Counted from the first letter of the stretch, positions 1 through 14,391 are shown. The stretch is DNA of 64,000 nucleotides from Chionoecetes opilio (GCA_016584305.1 JACEEZ010021752.1:125997-189996), one strand, 5' to 3'. A program made the numbers and translations. Notes: generated from the sequence alone by a model not told the origin.

Positions 1-624
1 AAATGAAATTAAATAAAACAAAAATATATTTAGTAGTCTAACACATATAATGACTCAAAAGAAGTTGAACTCGAGAACTCTACATAGCTATCATCCTCAA
101 AAGAAAAGAGGAATTCCTGTTCCTCCTCTATTCTTTTATCCCCTGTGTCAGCTGGCGCTTATAATGATAGTGTGTCAGTTGTCATGGACATATCATATCA
201 TGTGTAGAGATGAAAGTAACACAATCTGCCTTTTCCCTTACACACTGCGCTGCTGGAAGAGAACCAAGTAGGGTTCCCGTTAGAAGTCAGTTTCTTACCT
301 TTGTCTTGGTAAGATTAACCTTGCTAAATACCCTCTCACAATCTGCGTTCTAATGTGGCAAGCAACGCTCCAAGTCCATGTCATGCAAGGGACCAAAAGT
401 CAAACTCTCTCTCTCTCTCTCTCTCGCGGAAGTTGACAGCGACATTTTTGTTTTTTTGTTTTTTTTGCGATGACAATTTTTGTATAACTTTATAATGTAA
501 TTATATTTGTGAGTCAACTGTCGTATTTTCGTGTACGATTCTCAACCATGCATCGTACATCGTACGGATAGTCAAATTATCGTACAAATACGATAATTAT
601 CGTACAGTTCACAACCCTGCGTAG

Positions 625-668
625 GCAGGACTTTTATAGTGACGCCTGTGATTAGAGGCTCATGCCGC
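625..668 (-). mobile_element. SINE fragment
   Basis: The stretch matches, with few changes, the interior of the tRNA-derived SINEs at 52138 and 61385 (TAGTGACGCCTGT and GAGGCTCATGCCGCC). It is cut on the left at ACCCTG, which may be the end of a hAT-like insert (about 480-618) rich in CGTAC motifs. The rest of 1-624 shows only a short CT microsatellite at 407-425. Confidence 0.5.
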
Positions 669-671
669 CCC

Positions 672-1426
672 ACGCGGTTGCACTGTTGTGTGTCAAAATA
701 TGATACAAAGAAACGCAAGGAGCGCGATCCGCCATTTGCCGGTCCTTTGCTGTCACATCACAGGGATGATACAGTCACACAGCCTGGTGTGGACGTGGAG
801 TGTGCCATGGTACTGTTACACTTTCATTCCTAACTCACAATCAGTTGGGTGCATCCTAGTAAAGTTTCCGTGCGGTTCACTCACATACTGGCATTTTAAG
901 TCAGCCAACATACTTGATCCACTGTACACCTCCCTACTTGCATATAGTTTTGAAGCCCACCAACGCCGTGCTTTTTTCCCCTTTTACCGCCTATATTATA
1001 ATGAATACAAATGTTACAAGCCACCGCCCAATGCAGAGATGAACTCATTGCTGCAGTCAGAAAGAAACTGAATCTGGTCTGATATGTCTGCCCTTATATA
1101 TGCAGTGCTGGTACATGGGACAGACTATTGCACCACGCACCAATAATGCGACACGCAGGTATGCAACAAGTGGATACAATAACCTGCTGCACTGTATTGT
1201 ATCCTGGCTGATATGCAACTACAGTAAACCCTGGATAAACCAAACCAACTGGGGGGAAGGGTCGAACGCAATATCCAATAGTTCGGTTTATAGGATGATC
1301 GATTGTCGCCTCATAAACTGATCAGTTTGGTTTGTGAGGGGCGTCGTTCGGGCATACGTGTTCAAAGTTAACAGTATGTACAGTACTTTAGAATAAGATA
1401 TCATTTTGTACAAGGTATTCTTAGTA
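672..1426. other. Stretch without recognisable genes
   Basis: Open frames here are short and show no family signature. A possible end of a TA-flanked MITE starts near 1212 (TACAGTAAACCCTGGATAAA), but its partner end was not found before the minisatellite. Confidence 0.4.
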
Positions 1427-2270
1427 GTAGGCAGGTAAGTACAGGGTAGTAGTACTGTACACAGGCAGGTAAGTACAGGGTAATAGCTACTGTACACAGG
1501 CAGGTAAGTACAGGGTAGTAGTACTGTACACAGGCAGGTAAGTACAGGGTAGTAGTACTGTACACAGGCAGGTAAGTACAGGGTAGTAGTACTGTACATA
1601 GGCAGGTAAGTACAGGGTAGTGGGTACTGTACACAGGCAGGTAAGTACAGGGTAGTAAGTACTGTACACAGGCAGGTAAGTACAGGGTAGTAGTACTGTA
1701 CACAGGCAGGTAAGTACAGGGTAGTAGTACTGTACACAGGCAGGTAAGTACAGGGTAGTAAGTACTGTACACAGGCAGGTAAGTACAGGGTAGTAGTACT
1801 GTACACAGGCAGGTAGTACAGGGTAGTAGTACGTACATAGCAGGAGTACAGGGTAGTAGTACTGTACACAGGCAGGTAAGTACAGGGTAGTAGTACTGTA
1901 CACAGGCAGGTAAGTACAGGGTAGTAGTACTGTACATAGGCAGGTAAGTACAGGGTAGTAGTACTGTACATAGGCAGGTAAGTACAGGGTAGTAGTACTG
2001 TACATAGGCAGGTAAGTACAGGGTAGTAGTACTGTACACAGGCAGGTAAGTACAGGGTAGTAGTACTGTACATAGGCAGGTAAGTACAGGGTAGTAGTAC
2101 TGTACAAGGCAGGTAAGTACAGGGTAGTAGTACTGTACATAGGCAGGTAAGTACAGGGTAGTGGTACTACAGGCAGGAAAGTACAGGTAGTGAGTACGTA
2201 CATACAGGTAGTACAGTAGTACTGACACAGGCAGGAAGCACAGGGTAGTAGCTCTAAACACAATTAATGT
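1427..2270. repeat. 34-bp minisatellite, about 24 units
   Basis: The unit is close to GTAGTACTGTACACAGGCAG plus GTAAGTACAGGGTA. Units differ by C/T at one site (ACACAGG or ACATAGG) and by small indels that grow denser after 2160, so the right edge is the most decayed. Each unit contains GTACAG and CTGTAC ten bases apart, a potential 6-bp stem. Long open frames on the minus strand (repeats of YYPVLTCL and similar) are a by-product of the repetition and are not genes. Confidence 0.95.
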
Positions 2271-2399
2271 TCAGGTGTAGATAATGTAGATAGCAGGAAA
2301 GTAAGGTGTAGTACTGACCATTAGAGTAAGTACAAGGTGTGTACGCATAGGAATAATGGGGTTAGTAATGTACAAGAAGAGTTCATACACACTGGAGTA

Positions 2400-2830
2400 C
2401 AACCTACACAGCATACCTCACCACACACACTGCAACCTAGACACACACCCTCCAAACCCCTCTAAACAACCTAACCTACCTGTTCCCCACCTCAAACTTA
2501 CACACATGTCGCTCCAACCCGTGTCACACACCATTAAACCCAATTGCACCAACTCCGAAACCGCGTTCCAAACTCTCAGAAACCCTACACCACACCTCAA
2601 ACCACCTACACCAGTCAATCATTCACCCCTCACCCCACACACACCCTCCAAACCCCCTTACACACACACCCTCCAAACCCCCTTACACACACACCTCCAA
2701 ACCCCCTTACACACACACCCTCCAAACCCCCTTAACACAAGCTCCAACCCCCAAACACCCCTCACAACCCCCTCCAACACTACCTCTCAAACTTACTCAA
2801 ACGTATCACACCAAATCAGTCATCAGGCCC
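2400..2830. repeat. C-rich low-complexity tract with about 26-bp tandem units
   Basis: Strongly strand-asymmetric DNA is built of ACACACCCTCCAAACCCC-like words. Between 2630 and 2740 these form about four direct tandem units (CCTCCAAACCCCCTTACAC). This is where the next AARS2 exon would be expected, but no AlaRS motif is readable on either strand. Confidence 0.8.
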
Positions 2831-2833
2831 CAC

Positions 2834-5213
<2,380 letters not shown>

Positions 5214-5480
5214 CTGAAACATTTTAGTCTAGGTGCTGAACATGGTATGAAGATAAAGAAAAAAAAGTATATGTAGTTAACTTATTAGAACATAAGAACA
5301 CAAGAAAATAAGAAAGCTCCAAAAGGCTGTGAGACCTACACGTTGTAGTTCCTGTTACTGAACACTGCCTACATCCACCTTTCATCCCCATCCATGAAAA
5401 TGTGTAGCCTCCTTTTAAAACTCCCTATTGACTCCACACTAACTACCTGATGACTGAGTCCATTCCGATCATCAACTACC

Positions 5481-6610
5481 TTCTTCTTCTTTCTGTTTAA
5501 CGTCAGTTTTCCCTTAATTCTTATGAGGTTAGATGGCCGATGATACGCTTCCAACTATCTCCATCCGTTGCCTCAACCTCTTTAATGCCCAATGCTGTCA
5601 GATCTTCTTCAACACTGCCTCAATGTCTTCCTTGGCCTGCCAGGTGGACGGCGACCTGGCACTTCCACTCCAACAGGCCTCCCCAATGCCTCGCCACCTT
5701 CTCTCCTCTTCACGTGCCCAAACCACCTCAATCTCCTTACTCTCAGCACTGCACTCAGCTCCTTCAATCCACATCTTTCCACCTCTTCACTGGACACTTC
5801 ATCTCTCCATGTGATCCCAGTCATATATCAACATTCTCCCATCACACCCAACCAACACATCCTCCAACTTCTTTGTCAAAGCCCATGTCTCAGAACCATA
5901 CGGCAAAACTGATCTTATACATGCTTCAAATACTCTTCCTCCGTTTTTCAGTGGAACACTCTTGTTTATCAGCAGTCCCGCTATCCCTCTCCACTTTATC
6001 CATGTAGTTGTTACACGGTTTCTTACTGCTCTCTCCACTCCACCCTCGCTATCTAACAGGTCACCAAGATAGGAAAACTGTTTCATTTCTTCTATTACAT
6101 CACCATTCACTTCTATAGTTTCTACTCTTCCTCTTCTGGCGGGCCCCTCTGTTGATTCTTCTTATACACACTGGGCAGCAGAAATCTACCACTCCATTTA
6201 AGTTTTGTAGTCCCGAACATCTTTTATGGCACCACTTGTCACATTCCTTGCATCGAATAGAGTTTACTCCTCCTCCACTACCGCACACTCCACAGGGAAA
6301 CCTTCCCACTTGTATATTTTGCTATATATTCTTGCCTGTTACCATCATCTTCGTCTTGGACATATTCACCTTCAGACCTCTTCTCTCCATTGCTTGCTTC
6401 CAACCTATAAATCTCCTCTTAACTTCCTCCATTGTCTCAGCTGTCAAGACTAAATCATCTGCATATAACAGCTCCCATGGATCTCCTGCTCTGCATTCCT
6501 TGGTGGCCTCTTCCATCACTACCACAAACAAAAGAGGACTGAGGACTGAGCCTTGAAGCACCCCCACACCTATCTCAAAGGCAACACATGACATGGTGGG
6601 GTGATATGAT
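5481..6610 (-). mobile_element. 5'-truncated LINE with RT and PHD-like zinc finger, target duplication visible
   Basis: The minus strand encodes, with frameshifts, GSVLSPLLFVVVMEEATKEC and LLYADDLVLTAETMEEVKRR (reverse transcriptase with the YADD box). Next comes a cysteine-rich finger, FPCGVCGSGGGVNSIRCKEC then DKWCHKRCSG and FCCPVC, followed by FSYLGDLLDSEGG, SVLPYGSETWALT and RLRWFGHVKR. A zinc finger between the RT palm and the SYLGD segment is a known layout of one LINE group common in marine invertebrates. The element is flanked by imperfect 16-bp duplications, CCGATCATCAACTACC at 5465-5480 and CCAATCATCAACCACC at 6611-6626, and has a GAA-rich tail. Confidence 0.85.
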
Positions 6611-6714
6611 CCAATCATCAACCACCCTATTTTGTTAGCCAGTTTTTCCCTATTTCTTTTTCAAATCTACACTTTTCCAGCTTGAATCTGTTACTTCTTG
6701 TTCTACCCTGATTA

Positions 6715-7281
6715 CCGCATTTTATGACTTATAAGACGCACTTTTTTTCCTAAAAAATACCCTGAAGGTACTCGTGCGTCTTCCAAGACGAATGTTAAAA
6801 TGAGACTGCCGCCAAGCCTGGCGAGAGCCGTTCCGCGGCAACTTCCACCTCGGCAGATTGGCACCAACAGCACCACCTATCGTCAGCTAGTGTTGATGTA
6901 TTGTCTGCAAGTGTTGATGTATTATTTACCACCAGGCTGTCACACGTATCACAAGCTTAGACTCTATACGAGTCTGCCACCATGACTGACGGGAGCCGTT
7001 CCGTGGACAACTTCCGCGTCGACAGATTGGCGTCAACAACGCCACCTATCGTCTGCTAGTGTTGATGCAGCATTTACCACCAGGCTGTCACACGTATCAC
7101 AAGCTTTTTTCAGTCCTGGAAATTATAAACCATGGCGAATTCATCAAAACTATTTACTTATACTATGGATTTACTTATACCTTTACACAAGAGATGTTTT
7201 TATATACTTTAATTTTTTATTTCTTTCCCAAGTCAGGGTGCGTCTTCCAAGATGCAGCGTCTTATAAGCCGTAAAATACGG
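6715..7281. mobile_element. TA-flanked MITE (CCG-ATTTTA family, 567 bp)
   Basis: Ends are inverted: CCGCATTTTATGACTTATAA on the left and TTATAAGCCGTAAAATACGG on the right. TA flanks both ends, and the host LINE reads through when the element is removed. The inside holds a roughly 135-bp direct duplication (GTTGATG, TTTACCACCAGGCTGTCACA). The termini (TTATAAGACGCA) resemble those of the large elements at 32640-36722 and 37180-39895. Superfamily is probably Tc1/mariner/pogo, by TSD only. Confidence 0.8.
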
Positions 7282-7363
7282 TACTAGACGTAAGAAGTTT
7301 TCTTACAACGCCTTTATTGTATCCCTTTAACCACTTACAAACTTCTATCAGATCACACCCCTA

Positions 7364-8327
7364 AAGCCCTGTTCACATCTCCACGACTCGCGTCGACGAC
7401 CGGTCACGACTTGCTGAGTCATCCAGTCGGTGCCGACTGCAGCCAATTTTGGGGGGCTGAAGCTCCAAAATCGGCGTGGTTGGCTCGGGTTGCCATAGTT
7501 AGGCGACTAGTCGGCGACTAGTCCGCGATTGTCGGCGATAGTTGCGGACTGAAACTAGTTTAGCCGCCAATATTGGGTTGCCGTCATGCGATGACAGTCG
7601 CCGACAGTCGCAGCACGGCTGCGACTGTTCCCAGCCGTGCTGCGACTAAAGCCGAGTGGTTGTAGATGTGGGCAGCGCAGCTGGCCCAACCCCACACCAC
7701 TTTTCAACCTTCGCTTGTGTAGTGAAGTTCCACGCCACCGATGTCAGTCACATGTTGTCCACACACTTGCCCACCTTGACTAGGCCACATATACTTATGT
7801 GCCTCCTAATGTTATTAATTGAACACAATAACTACGCATGGTGATAACAATAGCCAAGGCACTAAAGATATTGCGGAAGCACTAAAGATACTGCTCTATT
7901 TATAGTGGATAATGACGATTATAATAATAATAATATCAATAAATATCTCAAAAATGTTCGCTTTTCCTCTCTCTCTCTCCGTTGAAAGGGAGACAGCGTG
8001 GGAAAGATCGATCTTTCCCATGCTAAAATAACACGTGCTTCAGTCGCAGTATGACCACGACTGGTCGGCGCCAGGCTCGGACCCTTCGGCGATGAGTCCC
8101 AGCACGGAGCCGACTTTATCCGTTAAATTTTTGAGGCGCAGACCCGCCCCGAGTGAATAGAGCACCACACAGTCGGGACCCCCCGCACGCCACTTCAAGA
8201 TTCCCACGCCCCGACGGCGACGGTCTGGGCCTGACGCCTACCCACACGACGACCGGCGCCGACACAGTATGACTCAGCAAGTCGTGACTGGTCGCCGTCG
8301 AGAGTAGTGAAGATGTTAATGGGGCTT
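7364..8327. mobile_element. Non-autonomous DNA transposon with about 60-bp TIRs
   Basis: The left end, AAGCCCTGTTCACATCTCCA, pairs with the right end, whose complement starts AAGCCCCATTAACATCTTCA. Homology continues to CACGACTTGCTGAGTCAT, about 60 bp. TA, or a 3-bp TWA-type site, is duplicated. GC-rich inner parts contain many GTCGCCGAC palindromic words. TIR and TSD would fit a PIF/Harbinger-like element. No transposase is encoded. Confidence 0.75.
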
Positions 8328-8645
8328 TACTCTTCGCCTCTCGAGTGAGTGTAAATTCAATAGCTTCAATCTCATCTCATAACTAAAGTTATGCATCCCA
8401 TGTATTATTTTAGTCATCCTTCTCTGCAATGATTCTAACAAGGCTATATCCATCCTGTAATATGGGGACCAAAACTGTATTGCATAGTCTACCTATAAGA
8501 GGTCTGACTAGAGCCAAATAAAGCTTTAGAATAACTTCCGCACTTCTACTTTTAACACTTCTGGAGATGAATCCTAACACTCTATTAGCTCTATTTCTAG
8601 CCTCAATACATTGTTTCCTAGGACGAAGGTCTGAGCTTACCTAAC

Positions 8646-9480
8646 CTTAACTTCCCTGAAATTTAGGTAAATTACCATAACCTAGGAATATTTCCCTTCA
8701 TTGTACGGAATTATCCCTGATCCAAATTCCTAAGGATTGGTATTATTCTAGTGTTTGCCCATACTTCCCCTCTCCCACAAAACAAGCTGGGGGACCTGGG
8801 GGAATGCAGGATATTTGGCTGGAGGACAAAATATGCGTCGCCACCACGTAGTTTTTGAGTTAGGGGTGTTTAAAAAATTCCCTAGATCTGGGGAAAATTA
8901 ATTGGATTTCTTCCGAGTCCAGAGACGTGTGAACCTGACGATCCTCACAGAATGATGACCGAAGTGTCGAGAACCCCCCCAACCCCCCGCTAGGAGGTTA
9001 GGTTATATTTGGTTAGGTTAGGGTAGGTTATATTTGGGTAGGTTATATTTGGGTAGGTTAGGTTAGGTTATCGGTGGGTCAAGCCCCCCGCTAGGTTAGG
9101 TTAATTTTGGTTAGGCAAATTTCTCTAGATATAAGGAAATTACCTTAGATCTAGGGAATTTTACCCCACCTACACAACTCTTAAGTTACGCGTTTCCGAC
9201 GCATAATTTGTTCCCCACCCGAAAACCCCGCATTCCCACAGGTCCCCAAACTTGTTTGGGGGAAGTGGGAGAGTATGGGCAAACACTAGAACTTTACCGA
9301 TATTACCCTAACTTATATGGAATTTCCCTAACCTTGGGTAATTTTCCTAAAATTCTAGGGTAATATCCCTAACTCCCGGGAAGTCCATTTTTTTCATTTG
9401 GCCACCCTAAGACCCTGCTTTGCCACAAGTCCCCAGGGTTGTTGGGGATAGGGACAGAAAAAAAAGATAGGGAGTAATGC
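8646..9480. mobile_element. Fold-back element with about 95-bp inner arms
   Basis: The arm at 8752-8846 (TCTAGTGTTTGCCCATACTT) is the inverted complement of 9197-9292 (AGTATGGGCAAACACTAGA). They match across about 95 bp with few mismatches. Weaker inversion continues into CCTAA-rich flanks. It interrupts the LINE B copy right after GAGCTTAC. No protein is encoded. Confidence 0.75.
8991..9105. repeat. Interstitial TTAGG-type repeats in the loop of the fold-back element
   Basis: Words GGTTAGGTTA, GGTTAGGTTAGGTTA and degenerate GGGTAGGTTATATTT recur. TTAGG is the ancestral arthropod telomere repeat, but the array is short and degenerate, so a telomeric origin is only possible. Confidence 0.55.
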
Positions 9481-9496
9481 TTTAAACTGCCGTTTT

Positions 9497-9582
9497 ACTG
9501 TAGGTAGTGTTAAGTAACAGGAACTACCACGTGTACCGTAGGTCTCACGGCCTCTTGTAGCTTCCTTATGCTCTTATGACCC
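9497..9582 (+). mobile_element. LINE B 3' end fragment
   Basis: GTAGGTAGTGTTAAGTAACA, GGAACTACCACGTG and TCTCACGGCCTCTTGTAGC match the 3' end of the LINE at 43385-43652. The fragment is in the opposite orientation to the LINE at 5281-8645. Confidence 0.75.
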
Positions 9583-9599
9583 CCCCCCCCCACCCCGCT

Positions 9600-10137
9600 A
9601 ACTACCGGTAGGTCGTTCACTACCTAGCCTTGGCCGTCACCCCTACCTACGGTACGCTAGTTATGTCAGGAGACTATTGCTCAATAGGGTGTATTGTATT
9701 ATATTGAATATTTTACCCGCCTATTTAGCCACGGTGAAAAGGGGCACGACTGCCGTATCTCTACCTAGCTACTCCGGTTATTTAATGCTAAAATAGTTTA
9801 CCACTTGCGGCAGCCAAATGTTTGGTGGACCTTGCTTGATCTTAATCCCACGGGTCACGGGGAACTTACGGGTAGCAATGAATTAAAAGCCGTAGATAGG
9901 AGCTGTAATAGGTGTGATAATGCAGCAATTGAATTGAATTAATAAAAAAAAAAAAATGAAAGGTATATACCTAGAAAATATAGTGAAGCTGGAAGGAAAA
10001 AGGCTTAAATAAGAGAGTGTTGCGGCACCGTTGGTGGCGCTGCCGTCACCGCCACAACAACAATCAGCTGCTGTGCTGGGCTGTGTGTCTGCTGTCCTTC
10101 ACAAATCAAGGCACAGCACTAGTGATTGCGTTATACC
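9600..10137 (+). promoter_or_regulatory. ROGDI 5' flank and 5' UTR, no defined elements
   Basis: The 540 bases before the ROGDI start hold no recognised repeat apart from short A and C runs. The part from about 10020 is relatively GC-rich (GCGGCACCG, GGTGGCGCTG) and is the likely transcribed leader or core promoter. No TATA box at a sensible distance, initiator or DPE could be assigned with confidence. Confidence 0.3.
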
Positions 10138-10173
10138 ATGGCAGATACAGACAGAGGGGAACTTATAGTTCTG
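10138..10173 (+). CDS. ROGDI: ROGDI exon 1 (start codon)
   Basis: The short coding exon reads [12 protein letters not shown] and stops in phase 0 at a strong donor, GTGAGTAA. The ATG sits in ACCATGG, a near-optimal initiation context. Exon 2 continues in phase 0 with QQELEWVL, matching the N-terminal layout of ROGDI proteins. The exon is too short to find by length alone. The call rests on start context, donor, phase and position upstream. Confidence 0.75.
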
Positions 10174-13100
10174 GTGAGTAACTTGTACCTTGTAATATAT
10201 GTTTGAAACTGCAGTTTAGTACAATACTACCTATAAACCAAGGTACTTGGAACTGTCACCGATCGGAACTCTCGCCGTCGTCGGCGAGTGATCCACTTCT
10301 TGATATTACAGGTCCTAATATATACATTTAATCAGGCTTTTCCCGTGTTTCTGGTTTCAGGGATGAAATACCAGAAATAGCTTGATCAGTTAAGTTAGAT
10401 TAGGTTAAAATGTCCACGTCGGCGAGAGTTCTCGGTTGGTGTTTCGGCGAGAATTCGGTATTATTATGATTAAGGGGTATTATTCCTGATGAACACAGAA
10501 TTCACTTTGGTGGACGAACTATTTTTTTTTGGTGAGTTTTGGTGTTTTTTTTAATGAATTGCTGACCGAGTCAATGATTAGTTTCTATATCTCGTTTTAA
10601 TCATTTATTTTATTTTTATTTTAGTTAGGTAAAGGTTAGGCTATAGGTATAGGTTCAATCAATCAATCATTGGGGGCATACGCCGGGGGGCGCGTCGCCT
10701 CGCCCACCCTACGACGCCACTCCCGAGGGTCACCACACGCGAGTTCCCATGCAGGCTCCTTTCCCATACCAAGCAGCTCTTGACAAGAAACATCAACTTG
10801 CCCCAGCCACGAGCCTTGTGGGCGCCCCCTTGGCCTCCTTCACGCCGGATTGTCTTTTACAGATACAACCCGATGGGAAGGATCGGTTTCAGGGTAGCGT
10901 GCCACATGCCCATATAGCCCAAGTTGGCGCTGACGGACTATGCAGGTAATAGGCCTCGATTCAGTCTCACGGTGCAATTGCTGATTTGACACGTAATCAT
11001 CCCAGCGATACCCCATGATTCTGCGAAGACACTTATTACCAAAGGCATCGATTCGTCTCTTCAAGTCACTATTTAGTGTCCATGTCTCACAACCATAGAG
11101 TAAGACAGGGATCACAAGCGACTTGAAGATCCGGATCTTTGTCCTCCTGCACAGGTACCGACAACGCCAAATACTCCCGCTGAGCGAGTCCATAACACCG
11201 TGGGCTATGCCAATCCGCCGTAAGGCTTCTTGATGTGACCCGCCGTCATTATGGACTGCGCTACCAAGGTATGTAAAACTTTCCCAGATCTCAATGTCCT
11301 CGCCATACGCATGAACAGACTGTACTGCTTCATCTAGTAAGTCTCCAAACACCTGGACCTTGGTCTTGAGCTAGGAGACCTCAAGTCCCAAAGGCTTTGC
11401 CTCCTCGTGCAGCGCCTCGAGAGCCATCAGCAGGACCTCCAGCGACTCAGCAAAGATTACTGCATCATCGGCAAAAACAAGATCAGTGATCTTGGTGTTG
11501 CCGACGGATGCTCCACAATCACTTTGATCTACAACCTTGTCCAATACCCAGTCCATACAAGCATTGAAAAGTGATGGGGCAAGGACGCACCCTTGCCTCA
11601 CTCCTGTATTCACAGGAAAGAAGCTGGATACACCTGCCCCACACTTCACAGCACTCTCAGTCCCAGAATACAGACCAGTTATCAAACCAATAGTCCTTGC
11701 AGGAATCCCTCGAAGTCGCAGAAGATCCCAGAGTGACTCACGATGCACTGAGTCAAACGCCTTCTTGAGATCAACATAGGCTGCAAGCATCCCCTGTCGA
11801 AACTCACGTCGGCGTTCCACCAGGACACGAAGCGCTAGGATACGGTCCATTTTTGACTTACCAGGCGTGAACCCAGACTGCTGAGGTCTCTGATGCTTCA
11901 CCAGATGACTGCGAATTCGTGTCAGCAATAGATGGGCAAGCACCTTGTAATGGACCAGGAGATTACCTCACTTAAGTACACAGTCCAGAACCAACGTAGG
12001 GCAAATATCAAACGCATGTACAGTTCCTTAACTAATTTATTTACAGTAAAATACACAATACACAAAATAGCACGCCAGCACTCATTCAGTCCTCTTCCCT
12101 AGCTACCTATGAAGAGCTATCGCCTACGGTATCTGGCTGGGGAATAAAGAACGGGGTTAACTATGAATAGGTTAATCTCACGCTTATGTGACCACGTGGG
12201 AATGACCTCTCTGCAAGGTGTACGTTCCTCCTCGTCCTTTCACCTCCTGCCGGCTATCCCTACCTCGTCCTGCGCCCTCCTCTTCGTCCTTTCGCCGCGT
12301 TCGCCACCTACGTCCTCAACAGCACGGGGTCTGGGCAGGCGGGGAAGTAGAAGAGGCCGCGACGAGTCCTATGGGATGCACTGCCGGCAACTCGTTGTCC
12401 TCGGTACAACCTGTAGGGGAGGAATGAGGTCGCGACCTCGCGCGGCCGGTCCACCACAAGATGGCGGCTGGTGGCAAGTTGCCACTAGCTCCAAACTAAC
12501 GGAGTTTCTTCTACGTCTCCTTTCTATCATGCATGCCTGATTTCCTATCATCCACCACATGCAATTTACATCAGGCGTTTTCAGGTAACGTACCCGGTTA
12601 CTCGTTGGAAGGGAATCAATTGGGCCTAAAACCCCTTCCCACATACTTTGTTTACCAGAAAAACATTAACTGGGATCTCCCAGCAGGAACAAAAGCCTGG
12701 AGCTATGCGTGCTCTATGGGATACGAGCGCTTGAATGGCTAACATTAAGTCTAGCCATTACACACCTTGCCTGGTATGCTGAGCAGTGTAATACCGCGGT
12801 AATTGTTGCAGTCCTGACGGTCCCCTTTCCCTTTCCAGATAGGGACGACCAGCCCCCTTTTCCAGTCAGGAGGAATGGTACCTGATTGCCACACGGCAGT
12901 CAGGACAGCATGCAACCCGCGGATCATGGCCTCACCCCCAGCTTTGAGGAGCTCCGCACTGATATTACAAACACCAGCTGCCTTTCCACCCTTCAACTTT
13001 GCTACAGCCTCTCTGACTTCGTCAAGAGAGGGTGCGGTTTCGTCAATGGGAGGATCGGTATCCACTGCCTGTAACCCAGTGCTGTGAAGCTGTTCAGTTG

Positions 13101-14306
13101 GAGGTTTCCACCGTGAACAACTGCCCAAAGTACTCAGCCCAACGAGCCATCTGCCCATCCATGTCCGACACGAGGCGCCCATCTGCTGTTCGAATAGCAC
13201 TCGCCCGAGAAGGAGACTTGGAACGGAGCTTCTTCAGGGCTCGGTAGGCGGGTCGGAGGTCATTAGCGTTCAAATGACCCTCGACATCCTCAGCGAGACT
13301 CCTGACATACCTCTCCTTGTCTCTCCTCAGGAGGGTTCTAGTCCGGCATGACAGAGCCCTGTGCTGGTCCCGGTTTCCAGCCAGCTGGCAGCGCGATATA
13401 TATGGTATAGGTTCGGTTAGGTTCAATTTGTTTTTTTGTCATATTTGTTGCAGTTCACACACACACAAAAGTGATTTGCGGCAGAAACGGTTAGCAGATT
13501 AATTCAAAACACATTAAAACTTACCAGAAAAAAAAATGTTTCGTCCACCAAAGGAAGTTCGGCGTTCATCTGGAAATTCACCGATTTAGGTGATCCTGGA
13601 GCCTGACAATTCTAACCTGTCTCATCGTGTAGATCTCCTTATTCTGAGTCTTTTGAACCCCATTTCCCATGGCGCAATTGAATAAGAATGGCGAAACATA
13701 TACTACCAAAAATCTACAGTTATTTCAACCAGAAACGGTTAAGTTAGGTGAATTCAGATCAGGTTAGAGGTGGGGTTTGGTTTAGTAACAGATGATATCA
13801 AGAATTTTTTTATTATTTGACACTGTGGCAGTGCAAAGCGGAACAAGATGTGCGGGGCTTGGCGGGCCCCCCCACACCCCACACCCATATAAATATAAAT
13901 TTGACTTCCGGCAAAAACGAATACCAGATTCATTCATAGCACATCAAAACTATTCAGGATAATAAGTGCACCCGAAACTAGTGCACGGCTCTAAACTCAG
14001 TTACCAGAATCCCCACCAAGGTTCCGTAAGTACAAAATATCTTGACTTTATTAGTTAACTAACTTTTAGCTAATTACCTAAAAATTTTTGGTGGGCTCGT
14101 CCAGATTGTATTTTTCATGTTCGCTTTAGCATTACAAAATATTAAAATGTTTAACTATTTAGCCGTGATGATCAAGTGCCATGGCAACTTAGCTGCAGTA
14201 AACCTATGCTAAGTGTCTTGCGACCGAAACAGTTCAAGATTAATTCAAAAAATCAAACTACCAAATAAATTTTTCGTCAAAATAATTCTTAATACTAATG
14301 ATATAA

Positions 14307-14391
<85 letters not shown>

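Larger units (their letters stand above)
5281..8645 (-). mobile_element. LINE copy B (APE-type, 3' half), split by three insertions
   Basis: Four pieces, 8645-8328, 7363-7282, 6714-6611 and 5480-5281, read in order on the minus strand as the LINE that is nearly intact at 48862-50830. Alignment by eye to that copy leaves no large gap, so the spaces are insertions: a PHD-finger LINE, a TA-flanked MITE and a long-TIR element. The 3' end carries the family tail of TTCTTATG-like words. Confidence 0.8.

Noticed and set aside
6100..6309. Host PHD-finger gene
   Set aside because: The finger is flanked on both sides by RT segments of one LINE and bounded by its target duplication.
12163..12540. 125-codon plus-strand frame
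   Set aside because: It lies within the solo LTR and overlaps equally long frames on the other strand. No motif.
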